A program made the position numbers and the translations under genes. Shown in pieces: positions 9,122 to 18,518 of a stretch of DNA of 64,000 bases. The notes beneath the pieces are model-generated. The model saw nothing but the letters and a program-made list of their open reading frames with translations. It did no database searches and was not told the origin of the DNA. How positions within the stretch are numbered: position 1 is the stretch's first letter; each line of letters begins with the position of its first letter. Source of the DNA: Dehalogenimonas formicexedens. Its GTDB lineage: Bacteria; Chloroflexota; Dehalococcoidia; Dehalococcoidales; Dehalococcoidaceae. Location: NCBI RefSeq assembly GCF_001953175.1, contig NZ_CP018258.1, positions 1,702,210 through 1,766,209 on the forward strand. The letters run 5' to 3'.

Positions 9122-9502
9122 TTACTTTGCCCCACCGGAAACACCCAACACTTGGTTAACTTTTAATCTTAAGATAGCCAATTGGATGGGTTTCATGAGA
9201 TAACCGACCGCCCCTAACGCCTCGGCAAATTTCACGTTAAGGTCCTGTGTCAATGCGGTGAGCATGACGACGTGTATATGGGTCAGGCTGGGATTTCTCT
9301 TGATTTCTGCGAGAGCGGTGTAACCGTCCTTACCAGGCATTAAAATATCCATGATAATAAGGTTCGGGTGATGGGTAGCTGCCAGCCTCACCGCCGATTC
9401 CCCGTCGCCGGCTTCATACACGTCGAACTTGTCGCAGAGGGCTCGGCGAACCGTGTCTCTGACCGATGGTTCATCGTCAGCGATCAGGATTTTTTGTTTC
9501 AT
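9122..9502 (-). CDS. Receiver-only response regulator (CheY-like), second in phosphorelay operon
   Basis: This 126-residue single REC domain has the acidic pair DDE near the N-terminus, the phospho-acceptor D52 in IIMDILMP, and the conserved K in YLMKPIQ. There is no output domain. It follows the other receiver gene by two bases and is the last gene of the unit. It probably takes phosphate from the hybrid-less kinase upstream and acts by protein-protein contact. Confidence 0.88.
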   Translation of the reverse strand: MKQKILIADDEPSVRDTVRRALCDKFDVYEAGDGESAVRLAATHHPNLIIMDILMPGKDGYTALAEIKRNPSLTHIHVVMLTALTQDLNVKFAEALGAVGYLMKPIQLAILRLKVNQVLGVSGGAK

Positions 9503-9504
9503 AT

Positions 9505-9912
9505 TCAGTTTTGCCCCTCAACAATCCGGGAATCCAATCCCAGAGCTTGTTTGACTTTGCATCTTAATTCGGCGGGAGAAAAGGGTTTTGATAAACAGAG
9601 GCAGCCGGAGGCTGCGACCGCATCGAGCGTGTCTCCGAAAACATCCCCGGTGGCAAAAATTACCCGGCGAGCCGCTTCGGGATTCTCATTGGTAAGCCGG
9701 TAATGCATTTCTATCCCGGTCATATTCGGCATTTTTACATCGACCAGAATCAGGTCATAGTCCTGTTCCGATATCAGGCGTAGGGCGATATGCCCGTCTG
9801 TTGCCAACGAGACATCGAAACCGTCTGCGGTAAGCGTCCTTTTACAGATCTCCGAGATGCTGTACTCATCTTCAACCACCAGTATCCTGAAGCCGGAAGC
9901 CTTTTCAGTCAT
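9505..9912 (-). CDS. Receiver-only response regulator, first in phosphorelay operon
   Basis: This 135-residue REC domain has the acidic residues EDE, phospho-acceptor D58 in LVDVKMP, and the conserved lysine in LSKPFSP. The start overlaps the end of the histidine kinase gene by 8 bases, which implies translational coupling. No DNA-binding domain is present, so the output must be another protein, possibly the second receiver or an unlinked target. Confidence 0.88.
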   Translation of the reverse strand: MTEKASGFRILVVEDEYSISEICKRTLTADGFDVSLATDGHIALRLISEQDYDLILVDVKMPNMTGIEMHYRLTNENPEAARRVIFATGDVFGDTLDAVAASGCLCLSKPFSPAELRCKVKQALGLDSRIVEGQN

Positions 9913-12838
9913 CGGTGTTCATTTCCCGTTTACAACCCACAGGTAATTCAATGATGAAAGTGGCCCCCTTGCCATACCCGCTTTCAGCCCGGATATCGCC
10001 TCCGTGGGCATTTACTATGCCGTGACAGATCGAGAGTCCTAATCCGGTGCCCTTACCTACCTCCTTAGTGGTGAAGAAGGGATTGAAAAGGCGCCCCAGG
10101 TTCTCGGGTGATATTCCCGGACCATCATCGGAGATTTTTATCAGGATATTTTCCCCATTCGATTCGGTTGTTGTGATGGTTAGAGTGCCTCCACCGTGGG
10201 CTTGCTTCATAAAATACTCGGCGTTGATGACGAGATTGAGAAACACTTGCTGCAATTGGAATGGATCCCCTTCGATATCAGGCAGAAGTGTTTCATAACA
10301 GGTGTTCACCCGTATGTTGTTCATCTCGTGCTCGTGGCTACGCAGCCGGAGCACATCGTCGATGACCTCGTGAATGGCGACCGGCTTTTTAATGGCTTTG
10401 TGCTGCCGGGCAAAGGCGAGCATGTTTTTAACGATCGTTGACGTCCGCATGGCTTCATGATGAATGACCTCCATATCTGCCTTGATATCTGAGGGGAGGG
10501 ACCTTTCGAGCAGTAGTTCAGAGAAGCCTATGACGCCGGTCAGGGGATTATTGATCTCGTGGGCTATCCCCGCTGCCATCTCGCCGATAGATGATAAGCG
10601 GTCTGCTACCACCAGCCTTTCCTGCATTTTAATTCGCTCTGTAATATCGCGGGTAATGGCCATAATCAACGCTCGACCGGCGTGATCAACTGTCTGGCAA
10701 CGGACTTCCACCGGCATAGTTGTTCCGTCTTTCCTGACGTGTACCGTTTCGAACATCGTCAAGCGCCCATCGAGGATTGCCTCAATTTGGGCCGGCAGCA
10801 GGGACGCCTCATACGATGTGCGTAATTCTTCGACGTGCATTTGCATCATTTCCGTAAGGGTGTAGCCTCTGGCCGTATGAGCCACTTCATTTACATAGAC
10901 CAGTTCGCCCTCAGGAGAATAAAGGAAAGTGGAGTCCATCGCCGCGTCCAGAAGCGCCGCTCGAAGTCTCAGTTCTTCCTCAATCCCAGCTTTCTCCAGG
11001 GCGCTGGCGATAATATTGGCTGCCATGCGCAGGATAGAAATATCTTCATCTGGCCAGGCCGTAGCAACGGCGATATTGTCTAAACCGATAAATCCCGAGA
11101 GTTCGTTGCCTATATTAATAGGTAACACCAGAACCGCCTTGATACCCTGGCTTTCAAGAATACTTTTTTCGGCGGCGGCTTCGGCGGGCATGGCGGAAAC
11201 ATCTTGAATATGGACGGTTTCATTTCGGCCTAACTGCCCCACCCACCAGGGAAATGCTTCGATGGGAAGATTTTGCAAATTGGCCTTTTGGGGAGAAACC
11301 CCGCCATCGCACCATTCATGGGTATTGTCCACGGCTTTCTCATCATCGCTAAACCGGAAGAGATAAGCTCGGTCCGCCTCGCATAGTTGTCCGATGTCCG
11401 CGAGCGAAGCATTGATAGCATCATCCAGGCTAACGATACCGACAAATCGGGCAGAGACACGAGAAATCGTCTCTTCCACCCTTAACCGGCGCTTGATGAT
11501 CTCTTCGGCTTTTTTTCGCTCGGTGATGTCCCGGGCAAACGAACAGGTATATTCTTTATCGCCATGCTTCAGGTAGTTGCGGCTAATTTCAACCGGAAAA
11601 ACATCGCCATTCTTAGTGCGATGTCGAGCTTCGATGATACTGGTACCAAGCCCCTTAATTTTGGGCCAGTTCTTTGACCACTGCTCCTTGGTCATACCAG
11701 GAGAAATATCCCAAACACTCATCGACCGCAACTCTTCGCTTGTGTAGCCTAGGATACGACACGCGGCTTCGTTAACGGCCATAAATTTCCCGCTGGGCTC
11801 TACCCAATAAATGCCGTCCGCGGCCCGCTCCACCGAGAATTGGGTCAGCTCAAGCGCACTTTCAACTTTTTCCCTCTCGGTGACATCCCTGTCCATCCCG
11901 TGATATCCTCTAAAAACCCCGTCGGAATCGAAGACAGGCACCGCGTTCGTCTCCAGGATAACCGATCGACCGTCGCGATGCCGGTTCACATTTATGAGGA
12001 GATTTATAGGCTTTCGCCGCTTGATTATGGGGTCGACCACTTTAGCGACACGGGCGGCCTCAACTGGGCCCATTAGGTCATAAGGGGTTTTGCCGATGAG
12101 TTCAGATGGTTCATAACCCAGTAAATTGCGCATGTGTGGGCTCACATATGTGTACTTTAAGTTTTCGTCGATCTCCCAGACGAGGTCGCTCGTCGTCTCA
12201 ACCAGATTGCGTAAGCGCTTTTCGCTGACCTGCAGCGCTGCCTCGGCATCCCGTTTACCGGCCTCCATTTCAATATTATTCAGGGCAAAGGCGATATCTT
12301 CGGCCATTTCGCCAAACAAGCCAAGTTCCTCATCGCTCACCACCGACTTGTCACTGAGCGCCGTGTTGAGTATACCCCAGAGCTTTTCGCCATATTTTAA
12401 GGGAGCCACCATCGCAGAGTGTTGGCCATGCCGCTCGTATACCGCACAGTGTCCGCAAAATTCTGAACCGACATCCACGATGACAGCCCGTCCCAATAGA
12501 ATCGCACGCCGTGCGCAGGCCGGCAGCCTGCCATCGGTTATTTTTTCAACCAGTTGGTCAAGTTCCTGCCCCATACCAGCCTGACTGGCAAAAAAAGGTT
12601 TACCATCGGCATCGATAAGGGCTATCCATGCCTGCATCAACCCTTGAGTTTCTACTAGAACATGGCACACACCATCCAAGAGGCCCTGTGCATCTTTATT
12701 GTCACGCGTGATCAGCCTATTGATACTTCGGAGGGCAAGCAGTGTTTGGTTCAGATGCCTGATACGGGATTCATCTATTTGCCTGCAGGACGCATTCTCA
12801 CACGCCGGCCCCGAATTAGTTGACCTGGCTATCGCCAT
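9905..12838 (-). CDS. Soluble multi-PAS/GAF sensor histidine kinase
   Basis: The 977-residue protein has no transmembrane helix. Order of domains: GAF (about 30-190, with a cysteine-rich CGHCAVYE stretch), PAS (about 205-325), PAS (about 330-450), GAF (about 455-615), PAS (about 620-745), HisKA with the phospho-accepting H760 in GIAHEINNPL, and HATPase with N box (NLVINAEY), G1 (DDGPGIS) and G2 (GKGTGLGLS). It autophosphorylates in response to a cytoplasmic cue, perhaps redox, gas or a ligand bound by PAS/GAF. The receiver genes downstream are its likely partners. Large PAS/GAF kinases of this sort are abundant in Dehalococcoidia; the signal cannot be read from the sequence. The start at 12838 is preceded by GTGAGGAAAG. 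Confidence 0.92.
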   Translation of the reverse strand: MAIARSTNSGPACENASCRQIDESRIRHLNQTLLALRSINRLITRDNKDAQGLLDGVCHVLVETQGLMQAWIALIDADGKPFFASQAGMGQELDQLVEKITDGRLPACARRAILLGRAVIVDVGSEFCGHCAVYERHGQHSAMVAPLKYGEKLWGILNTALSDKSVVSDEELGLFGEMAEDIAFALNNIEMEAGKRDAEAALQVSEKRLRNLVETTSDLVWEIDENLKYTYVSPHMRNLLGYEPSELIGKTPYDLMGPVEAARVAKVVDPIIKRRKPINLLINVNRHRDGRSVILETNAVPVFDSDGVFRGYHGMDRDVTEREKVESALELTQFSVERAADGIYWVEPSGKFMAVNEAACRILGYTSEELRSMSVWDISPGMTKEQWSKNWPKIKGLGTSIIEARHRTKNGDVFPVEISRNYLKHGDKEYTCSFARDITERKKAEEIIKRRLRVEETISRVSARFVGIVSLDDAINASLADIGQLCEADRAYLFRFSDDEKAVDNTHEWCDGGVSPQKANLQNLPIEAFPWWVGQLGRNETVHIQDVSAMPAEAAAEKSILESQGIKAVLVLPINIGNELSGFIGLDNIAVATAWPDEDISILRMAANIIASALEKAGIEEELRLRAALLDAAMDSTFLYSPEGELVYVNEVAHTARGYTLTEMMQMHVEELRTSYEASLLPAQIEAILDGRLTMFETVHVRKDGTTMPVEVRCQTVDHAGRALIMAITRDITERIKMQERLVVADRLSSIGEMAAGIAHEINNPLTGVIGFSELLLERSLPSDIKADMEVIHHEAMRTSTIVKNMLAFARQHKAIKKPVAIHEVIDDVLRLRSHEHEMNNIRVNTCYETLLPDIEGDPFQLQQVFLNLVINAEYFMKQAHGGGTLTITTTESNGENILIKISDDGPGISPENLGRLFNPFFTTKEVGKGTGLGLSICHGIVNAHGGDIRAESGYGKGATFIIELPVGCKREMNTDD

Positions 12839-13028
12839 GGGCTATCTTTCCTCACCGGTTATTATTATCAAACTTGGGTGCTTTGTCGTGATAAAAGGTG
12901 ATCCTGAATACTTAACGCCATCTTTCATACTTGATACTATTCGACACTACCTGAGTGTTATTATTAGTTACTCGGCATTAGAATAGCAATAGTACTATGG
13001 TTCATGCAACCTTTTAGGATGGGCTTGG

Positions 13029-13057
13029 TTGCTATTGCCGGGAAGAGCACATAGAAT
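13029..13057 (+). promoter_or_regulatory. Candidate promoter of uppS, almost leaderless
   Basis: TTGCTA (13029-13034) and TAGAAT (13052-13057) are separated by 17 bases. The uppS ATG lies at 13067, so the expected transcript would begin about 3 bases before the start codon. A GAGG at 13061-13064 would then hardly be transcribed. Confidence 0.4.
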
Positions 13058-13066
13058 ACCGAGGAT

Positions 13067-13756
13067 ATGACCCAAGAAACGGACGCCAAACTACCACGAC
13101 ATGTTGCGATTATCATGGACGGCAACGGGCGCTGGGCGACTAAACAAGGATTGGGCCGCATCGACGGACATCGCGCTGGTTTACGAACAGCCCGTGACAC
13201 CGTAGTAGCGCTCAGTAAAATGGGCATCCCTTTTGTCACTCTGTTCAGTTTCTCTACCGAAAACTGGAAACGCCCGGCCGACGAAATCTCGGGCTTGATG
13301 AAGCTGTTGGAGATCGGCCTGGACGACATAGCCCGGGACTTAAAACAGCACAACATCCGCTTAAAGCATTTAGGGCGCTTGGATAACCTGTCACCATTAG
13401 TCAGATTTCGAATCAACGACATCATTAATCGCACCCGCGACAACAACGGCACCGTGGCGAGTATGGCCTTTGATTACGGCGGCCGAAGTGAAATTGTCGA
13501 TGCGGTTAAACGGATGCTCAAAAGCGGGACGCCCCTTGATCAGGTCAACGAGCACCAGTTCGAGCGATACCTATACGATCCAGATTTACCGGAGGTCGAT
13601 CTCCTTATAAGAACTAGCGGCGAGCAACGGATTAGCAATTTTTTATTATGGCAATCCGCTTTCGCCGAGCTGTATTTCACGGAGACCCTGTGGCCGGATT
13701 TTGATCAGATTGAAATTGACAAAGCCATAGAGGAATACGTCAGACGCTCCCGCTGA
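13067..13756 (+). CDS. uppS: Isoprenyl transferase (undecaprenyl diphosphate synthase)
   Basis: This cis-prenyltransferase condenses isopentenyl diphosphate units onto farnesyl diphosphate, making the lipid carrier for cell-surface glycans. All family signatures are present: HVAIIMDGNGRWA at the N-terminus with the catalytic Asp, FSFSTENWKR, and near the C-terminus RTSGEQRISNFLLWQ followed by SAFAELYFT. The length of 229 residues is normal to slightly short. The product carrier would serve the glycan locus at 26-49 kb. The next genes encode surface proteins and lie behind their own promoter. Confidence 0.95.
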   Translation: MTQETDAKLPRHVAIIMDGNGRWATKQGLGRIDGHRAGLRTARDTVVALSKMGIPFVTLFSFSTENWKRPADEISGLMKLLEIGLDDIARDLKQHNIRLKHLGRLDNLSPLVRFRINDIINRTRDNNGTVASMAFDYGGRSEIVDAVKRMLKSGTPLDQVNEHQFERYLYDPDLPEVDLLIRTSGEQRISNFLLWQSAFAELYFTETLWPDFDQIEIDKAIEEYVRRSR

Positions 13757-13783
13757 AAGCATATATTTTATATATTTATCACC

Positions 13784-13812
13784 TTGACACCCAATACCCC
13801 CCATGATAGTCT
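13784..13812 (+). promoter_or_regulatory. Candidate promoter for the surface-protein genes
   Basis: A perfect TTGACA (13784-13789) is followed after 17 bases by TAGTCT (13807-13812), a weak -10. It lies 49 bases before the GTG start at 13861, which has a GGAG ribosome-binding site at about 13850. Confidence 0.45.
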
Positions 13813-13860
13813 GTCCAAGTCCATAATCCCCCGGATTCAACTAAAAACAGGAGTGTCTCC

Positions 13861-16800
13861 GTGCTAACGCTCCAAAGAGTTATGATCGCGTTTGCCCTTG
13901 CACTTATATCTTTTGCCTCTTTTCTACCTGAGTCAGCTATCGCCGTCCCCTTCGATCAGACGCCGGAGTCGGTATCGATCACGAATGGAGCCCAAGACGA
14001 AACATACGTTGTCGATAGTTGTATTGTTAAAAACGGACCGAACGACTATGAAATGTGGTACACACATATTAAAACCACATTGGACCTGTTCGGCATTCTG
14101 GACGGATTGAAGCCACTCATCACCCAGGAACTGATAAACAACCTGACCGGAGTAAACCTTCTTGGGCTGATGGCCGATCTGGCCGGCGTCGCCAGTGGTC
14201 CTGAGTATGATGCTCTGTGGTCCGTAATCGGCAACAGCACCCCAGTAGTGGGCTATGCCACTTCAACCGATGGCAAGAGTTGGAACGTGGTCAACGATGA
14301 AGTCTTCAGCTTGGGCAGCGGCCTTTGGAATCTTCCAGCGGCACCTCGGATCATCAAGAACAGTTCTACGAGCTACCAAATGTGGTACAGTCACGCCAAG
14401 ACCAACCTTACCAAGGTCGCCCTACAGAATTTACTGCTTGATCTCAATAACAGCGCCACACGAAAATCGGCCATTATGACCCTGTTGGATGGCACCAGTA
14501 ATGTTGTCGGTTATGCCACCTCAACCGATGGCCGCGTCTGGACAAACGTAGCCGATGATATCGTAGCACCTAATGGCACCGGCATCTGGGCAAGCGCCAT
14601 CGCCGGCAGTGTCATTAAAAACGGGGCTTCCGATTATCAGATGTGGTTCAGTCTCGCAGCCACAGCGATGACCGAGGCTAACCTGGATGCTATCCTGGCT
14701 GTTCCGGCGGCATTTGATTTTAGTGACTTGAAACAAATTGCCAACGATATCTCCACAGTCATTGGATATGCCACATCTTCCGACGGTCAAACTTGGTCAG
14801 TGGTCAACCCATCTGTACTTTCGGGAGGAGTCGGGCTCTGGAACAGCGTGGCTTCCCCAAGAGTCATAAAGGTCGGCTCCAAGTACAAAATGTGGTTCAC
14901 CAAGTTAGAAACTAACCTGACCTCTGATAATCTCCAGACAATTTTCGATGCCGTTACCGCCCTCAAACCCGAATTGGTCAATCTCTGGACGGTTTACAAT
15001 ACAGGCGACTTCACTGCCTTCGTTAATGCCATTGAGGACTTTTTAGCTAATAAAATCACCGACTTACGAACCGTTTTGTCGAACACGAGCACGGTCATCG
15101 CCTATGCCACCTCTACCGACGGCCAGAATTGGCAGGAAGCTACCGATCCTACGCTGTCCGGGCCAAACACCTCGCCGTGGGGCAGCGTTGGCGTCTCGAG
15201 TGTCGTACTGAACGCCGGCGTCTACGAGATGTGGTATATTCGCGGATCGAATATTCTTGACGCCCAATTTCTGGTTGATGTGCTCCAAGGCACATTTAAT
15301 CCGCTAACCTATGAACGCTCAACCTCCAAAACCCTGACGGTCAGCGGTATCACGGCGTCAAATAAGGTCTATGACGGCAATAATTCTGCGATCATCAACA
15401 CCAGCGGTGCCATACTGACTGGCTTTGACACCGGAGATGACGTTGTATTGAACTTTACCGCAGCTAACGGTACCTTCGCTGATAAAAACGTGGAGGCCGG
15501 TAAGATGGTAACGATCTCGGGTATAAGCCTGAGCGGTGCGGATGCATCTTTTTACGTTGTAAGTCAACCAACTACCGCAGCTGATATCGCCCCTGCCTCG
15601 CTTGTACCCACTGTTACCGTCGCCGACAAAGTCTACGACGGCAATACCTCAGCGACCATCCTGACCAGGACTCTGACCGGCGTCAAGGGGAACGACTCAG
15701 TGACACTGACCGGCGGTACGGCCACCTTTGACACCGCCGCCATTGGCACCGGCAAGACGGTCACCGTCATCGGACTAACCGTTGGCGGTGCGGATGCAGG
15801 TAATTACACCCTATCCTCGACCTCCGCGACGACTACGGCTAATATTACCCAGGCGACAGGCGGTGGTGGAGGCGGCGGCGGCGGCTTCGGCTCGCAACTT
15901 GTCGGTATAGGATTGTCCGGCACGTCCCCCTTCATGGACGGCAACGGCCGCGCGATCACCGCCGGTCTGATCAGGACACCCGATGGCAGCCTCAGCCTGT
16001 CAGTGCCTATCGGCACATATATCTGGAACGCCGCCGGCGCTGCCCAATCCTTCCTTTCGGCCGCCCCTCTGGCCGATCCGCCCGCGCCTCCCGCTCAGAA
16101 TTCCCTGATTCTGGCTTTCGAGATGGGACCCACCGGCGTCACCTTCAACCCGGCCATTTCCATGACCATAAGCTACACCGATGGCCAAGTACCGGCCGGC
16201 ACCAATGAAGCCGACCTGTATATCGCCTGGTGGGACGGCGCCAAATGGGCTAAACTCACCGGCACTGTCAATGCGGCGGCTAATACCGTTACTGTCTCGG
16301 TCAGTCATTTCACCATCTTCGCCCTCCTGGCCCCGGCCGCGCCTCCGCCCCCGCCGGCACCCACGCTTAAGATCAACTCCCCGGCGGCAGGTGCCTCATT
16401 CGACCCCGGCAGCGTCAGCCTGTCGATAGCTGTCGGCAACCTGAAACTGGTCCACGGCGATAACCTGCCCAAGGTCCCGGGTGAAGGCCGCATCATCTAC
16501 TACCTCGACGTGACCATCCCCATTGCGGCAGGGCAATCCGCCCTGTCGGCGGTGGGTACTTTCACCGAGTCCATCGCCACATCGAATGCCTGGGCCAACC
16601 TCGCCCCCGGCACCCACACGCTGGGCGTGCAACTGGTGCAGAACGACCATACGCCATTCAACCCGCCGGTCTTCGCCAATGTCAGCGTGACCATCAAGGA
16701 ATCGCCGCCGCAGACATCGGGCGCGCCGATACAAACGACTCCGCCAAACAGCGATAAACCCGACTTCAGCTGGCTGCTCATCGTTACTGGGGTGCTATCT

Positions 16801-16878
16801 GCGCTGGCCCTCGGAGTCTTCCTTTTCTGGAAATCGCGGAAACCGGCGGATAAGCTGGAATACACGAACAGGAAATAG
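13861..16878 (+). CDS. Large secreted surface protein with propeller-type and YDG repeats
   Basis: The 1005-residue protein has a signal peptide (cut near residue 29), then four repeats of about 110-120 residues built around YxMWY/F and GYATSTDGxxW, reminiscent of five-bladed propeller (GH43-like) or sialidase-type blades. Two YDG domains (VYDGNNSA, VYDGNTSA) follow, then a Gly9 linker, a C-terminal module of about 250 residues beginning FGSQLVGIGLSGTSPFMDG, a proline-rich spacer, and one transmembrane helix near residue 975 with a short basic tail. No LPXTG or PEP-CTERM sorting signal is present. The module is shared with the next gene and with a pseudogene at 49.7-50.6 kb. An adhesive or S-layer-associated role is inferred. 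Start GTG has a GGAG site. Confidence 0.8.
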   Translation: MLTLQRVMIAFALALISFASFLPESAIAVPFDQTPESVSITNGAQDETYVVDSCIVKNGPNDYEMWYTHIKTTLDLFGILDGLKPLITQELINNLTGVNLLGLMADLAGVASGPEYDALWSVIGNSTPVVGYATSTDGKSWNVVNDEVFSLGSGLWNLPAAPRIIKNSSTSYQMWYSHAKTNLTKVALQNLLLDLNNSATRKSAIMTLLDGTSNVVGYATSTDGRVWTNVADDIVAPNGTGIWASAIAGSVIKNGASDYQMWFSLAATAMTEANLDAILAVPAAFDFSDLKQIANDISTVIGYATSSDGQTWSVVNPSVLSGGVGLWNSVASPRVIKVGSKYKMWFTKLETNLTSDNLQTIFDAVTALKPELVNLWTVYNTGDFTAFVNAIEDFLANKITDLRTVLSNTSTVIAYATSTDGQNWQEATDPTLSGPNTSPWGSVGVSSVVLNAGVYEMWYIRGSNILDAQFLVDVLQGTFNPLTYERSTSKTLTVSGITASNKVYDGNNSAIINTSGAILTGFDTGDDVVLNFTAANGTFADKNVEAGKMVTISGISLSGADASFYVVSQPTTAADIAPASLVPTVTVADKVYDGNTSATILTRTLTGVKGNDSVTLTGGTATFDTAAIGTGKTVTVIGLTVGGADAGNYTLSSTSATTTANITQATGGGGGGGGGFGSQLVGIGLSGTSPFMDGNGRAITAGLIRTPDGSLSLSVPIGTYIWNAAGAAQSFLSAAPLADPPAPPAQNSLILAFEMGPTGVTFNPAISMTISYTDGQVPAGTNEADLYIAWWDGAKWAKLTGTVNAAANTVTVSVSHFTIFALLAPAAPPPPPAPTLKINSPAAGASFDPGSVSLSIAVGNLKLVHGDNLPKVPGEGRIIYYLDVTIPIAAGQSALSAVGTFTESIATSNAWANLAPGTHTLGVQLVQNDHTPFNPPVFANVSVTIKESPPQTSGAPIQTTPPNSDKPDFSWLLIVTGVLSALALGVFLFWKSRKPADKLEYTNRK

Positions 16879-16916
16879 ATTAAGAGAATTCTGCAGTCTC
16901 CAAAACACAACAGATA

Positions 16917-18416
16917 ATGAAAAGATCACTTTTTGGGTTTGTATCAGGGATCTTCGCCTTGGGTTTGTTGCTACTCGGCGGTCCATCGCCGCACCAAGTT
17001 GCAGCTTTAGACCCTTTCGAATATTTTAGCGTCAGTTATGGCTCCACCATTTCCCCAAGCGAGGTTTCACCCGGTCAAAGTTTTAACATCACGATAACTG
17101 GTACGGCAGTCTGCACAAAAAACCTGCCATTCGCTCCTGGTAATGCCGTTGTAACCGGTCGAATTATCGCCCAGAACGAGGGCGGTACTCAAATAATCCT
17201 GTCAAATAGTTACACCGTTAATATGGGTGGTTTCCCTACCAAAGCTGGTCAGTCAATGAATGCTTCAGAGACGGTCAGTGTTTCCTTACCACCGGGTAGT
17301 CCCACGGGTCGGTACACCCTGCGGGGCGAATTAATCGAGGCTAAAGTTCAGATCGTGATATGGTTTGATGTAAGTTCGTATCTACCGTCCAGCGAAGATT
17401 TTGGATCGATATTGCTTGTTAGTCCACCAACATCAGGGGGTGGCGGCGGCGGTTTCGGCTCTCAGCTTGTCGGCATCGGCCTGTCCGGCACTTCACCATT
17501 CATGGACGGCAACGGCAAGGCCATGACCGCCGGAGATATCCACACAGTCGATAACATCGTGAGCCTTGGTATCCCGGTTGGTACAACCGTCTGGAACGCC
17601 GCCGGCGCCGCCCAGCCGTTCCTATCGGCGGTCATCCAATCCGAACCGCCCCAGGCTCCGCCGCAGCACGCACTAGTACTCGCTTTTGAGATGGGGCCAT
17701 CGGGCGTCACCTTCAATCCGGCGGCTTCTCTTACTATGACCTACACCGAAGATCAGGTACCGCCGGGTACCAAAGAAGCCGAACTCTATATCGCGTGGTG
17801 GAACGGCAGCCAGTGGGTTAAACTTGAAGGCAACGTCGATGCGGTGGCCAATACGGTCTCTGTCAAGATCTCCCACTTCACCACCTTCGCCCTAATAGCT
17901 CCCCCAGCGCCGCCTCCCCCTCCGCCGACGTTAAAGATAAGCACCCCGGCTTCTGGCGCTGAATTCGATCTGAACAACATTACGCTTTCCATCAACGTGG
18001 AGAGTCTCAAGCTGGTGGCCGCCGGCCGACCCAATACCTATGGTGAGGGCCGGATCGTCTACTACCTCGACGTCACCATCCCCACCGCCGCTGGGAAATC
18101 GGCCCTTTCTACACCGGGCTCTTACAAAGAATCTCAATCCACCTCCAACACCTGGAGCGACTTGGCGTACGGAACTCATACGTTAGGGGTACAACTCGTT
18201 CAGAACGACGGTACTCCTTTCAGTTCGGCGGTCTTCGCCACGGTCAGCGTAACCATAAAAGATCCGGCCGAGTTGCAAACACCCGCAATACCGGCGCCAA
18301 CACCTCTCCCTCCTTCCGTTGAGACCAGGACCAACTGGATTGTCATTATCACCCTGATGATCGCGCTTGCTCTCGGTGTCGTACTCTATTGGCGAGCTCG
18401 GAAACCGAGGGATTAA
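16917..18416 (+). CDS. Secreted surface protein, paralogue of the preceding gene's C-terminal half
   Basis: This 499-residue protein has a signal peptide ending near VAALD, a different N-terminal beta-rich domain of about 140 residues, then a short Gly5 linker and the same module as its neighbour (FGSQLVGIGLSGTSPFMDG), a proline-rich spacer, and a terminal transmembrane helix followed by RARKPRD. It lies 38 bases after the larger paralogue, so both are probably co-transcribed. The conservation is in the membrane-proximal module while the outer domains differ, as expected for surface displays on a common stalk. I do not know a named family for the shared module. Confidence 0.78.
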   Translation: MKRSLFGFVSGIFALGLLLLGGPSPHQVAALDPFEYFSVSYGSTISPSEVSPGQSFNITITGTAVCTKNLPFAPGNAVVTGRIIAQNEGGTQIILSNSYTVNMGGFPTKAGQSMNASETVSVSLPPGSPTGRYTLRGELIEAKVQIVIWFDVSSYLPSSEDFGSILLVSPPTSGGGGGGFGSQLVGIGLSGTSPFMDGNGKAMTAGDIHTVDNIVSLGIPVGTTVWNAAGAAQPFLSAVIQSEPPQAPPQHALVLAFEMGPSGVTFNPAASLTMTYTEDQVPPGTKEAELYIAWWNGSQWVKLEGNVDAVANTVSVKISHFTTFALIAPPAPPPPPPTLKISTPASGAEFDLNNITLSINVESLKLVAAGRPNTYGEGRIVYYLDVTIPTAAGKSALSTPGSYKESQSTSNTWSDLAYGTHTLGVQLVQNDGTPFSSAVFATVSVTIKDPAELQTPAIPAPTPLPPSVETRTNWIVIITLMIALALGVVLYWRARKPRD

Positions 18417-18518
18417 TATACAATAGGGTTGACTTAATCTTCGCAGCCAATACGGTATCCTCTTCGTAGCCCTTTTGGCTATAATATCAACTTAAACTTT
18501 TGTACACGTCAAGGAGTA

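Noticed and set aside
15870-15892. Gly codon run as a microsatellite or phase-variable tract
   Set aside because: The run codes for a Gly linker in frame and mixes GGT and GGC codons, with a parallel but shorter linker in the paralogue; no sign of slippage is visible.
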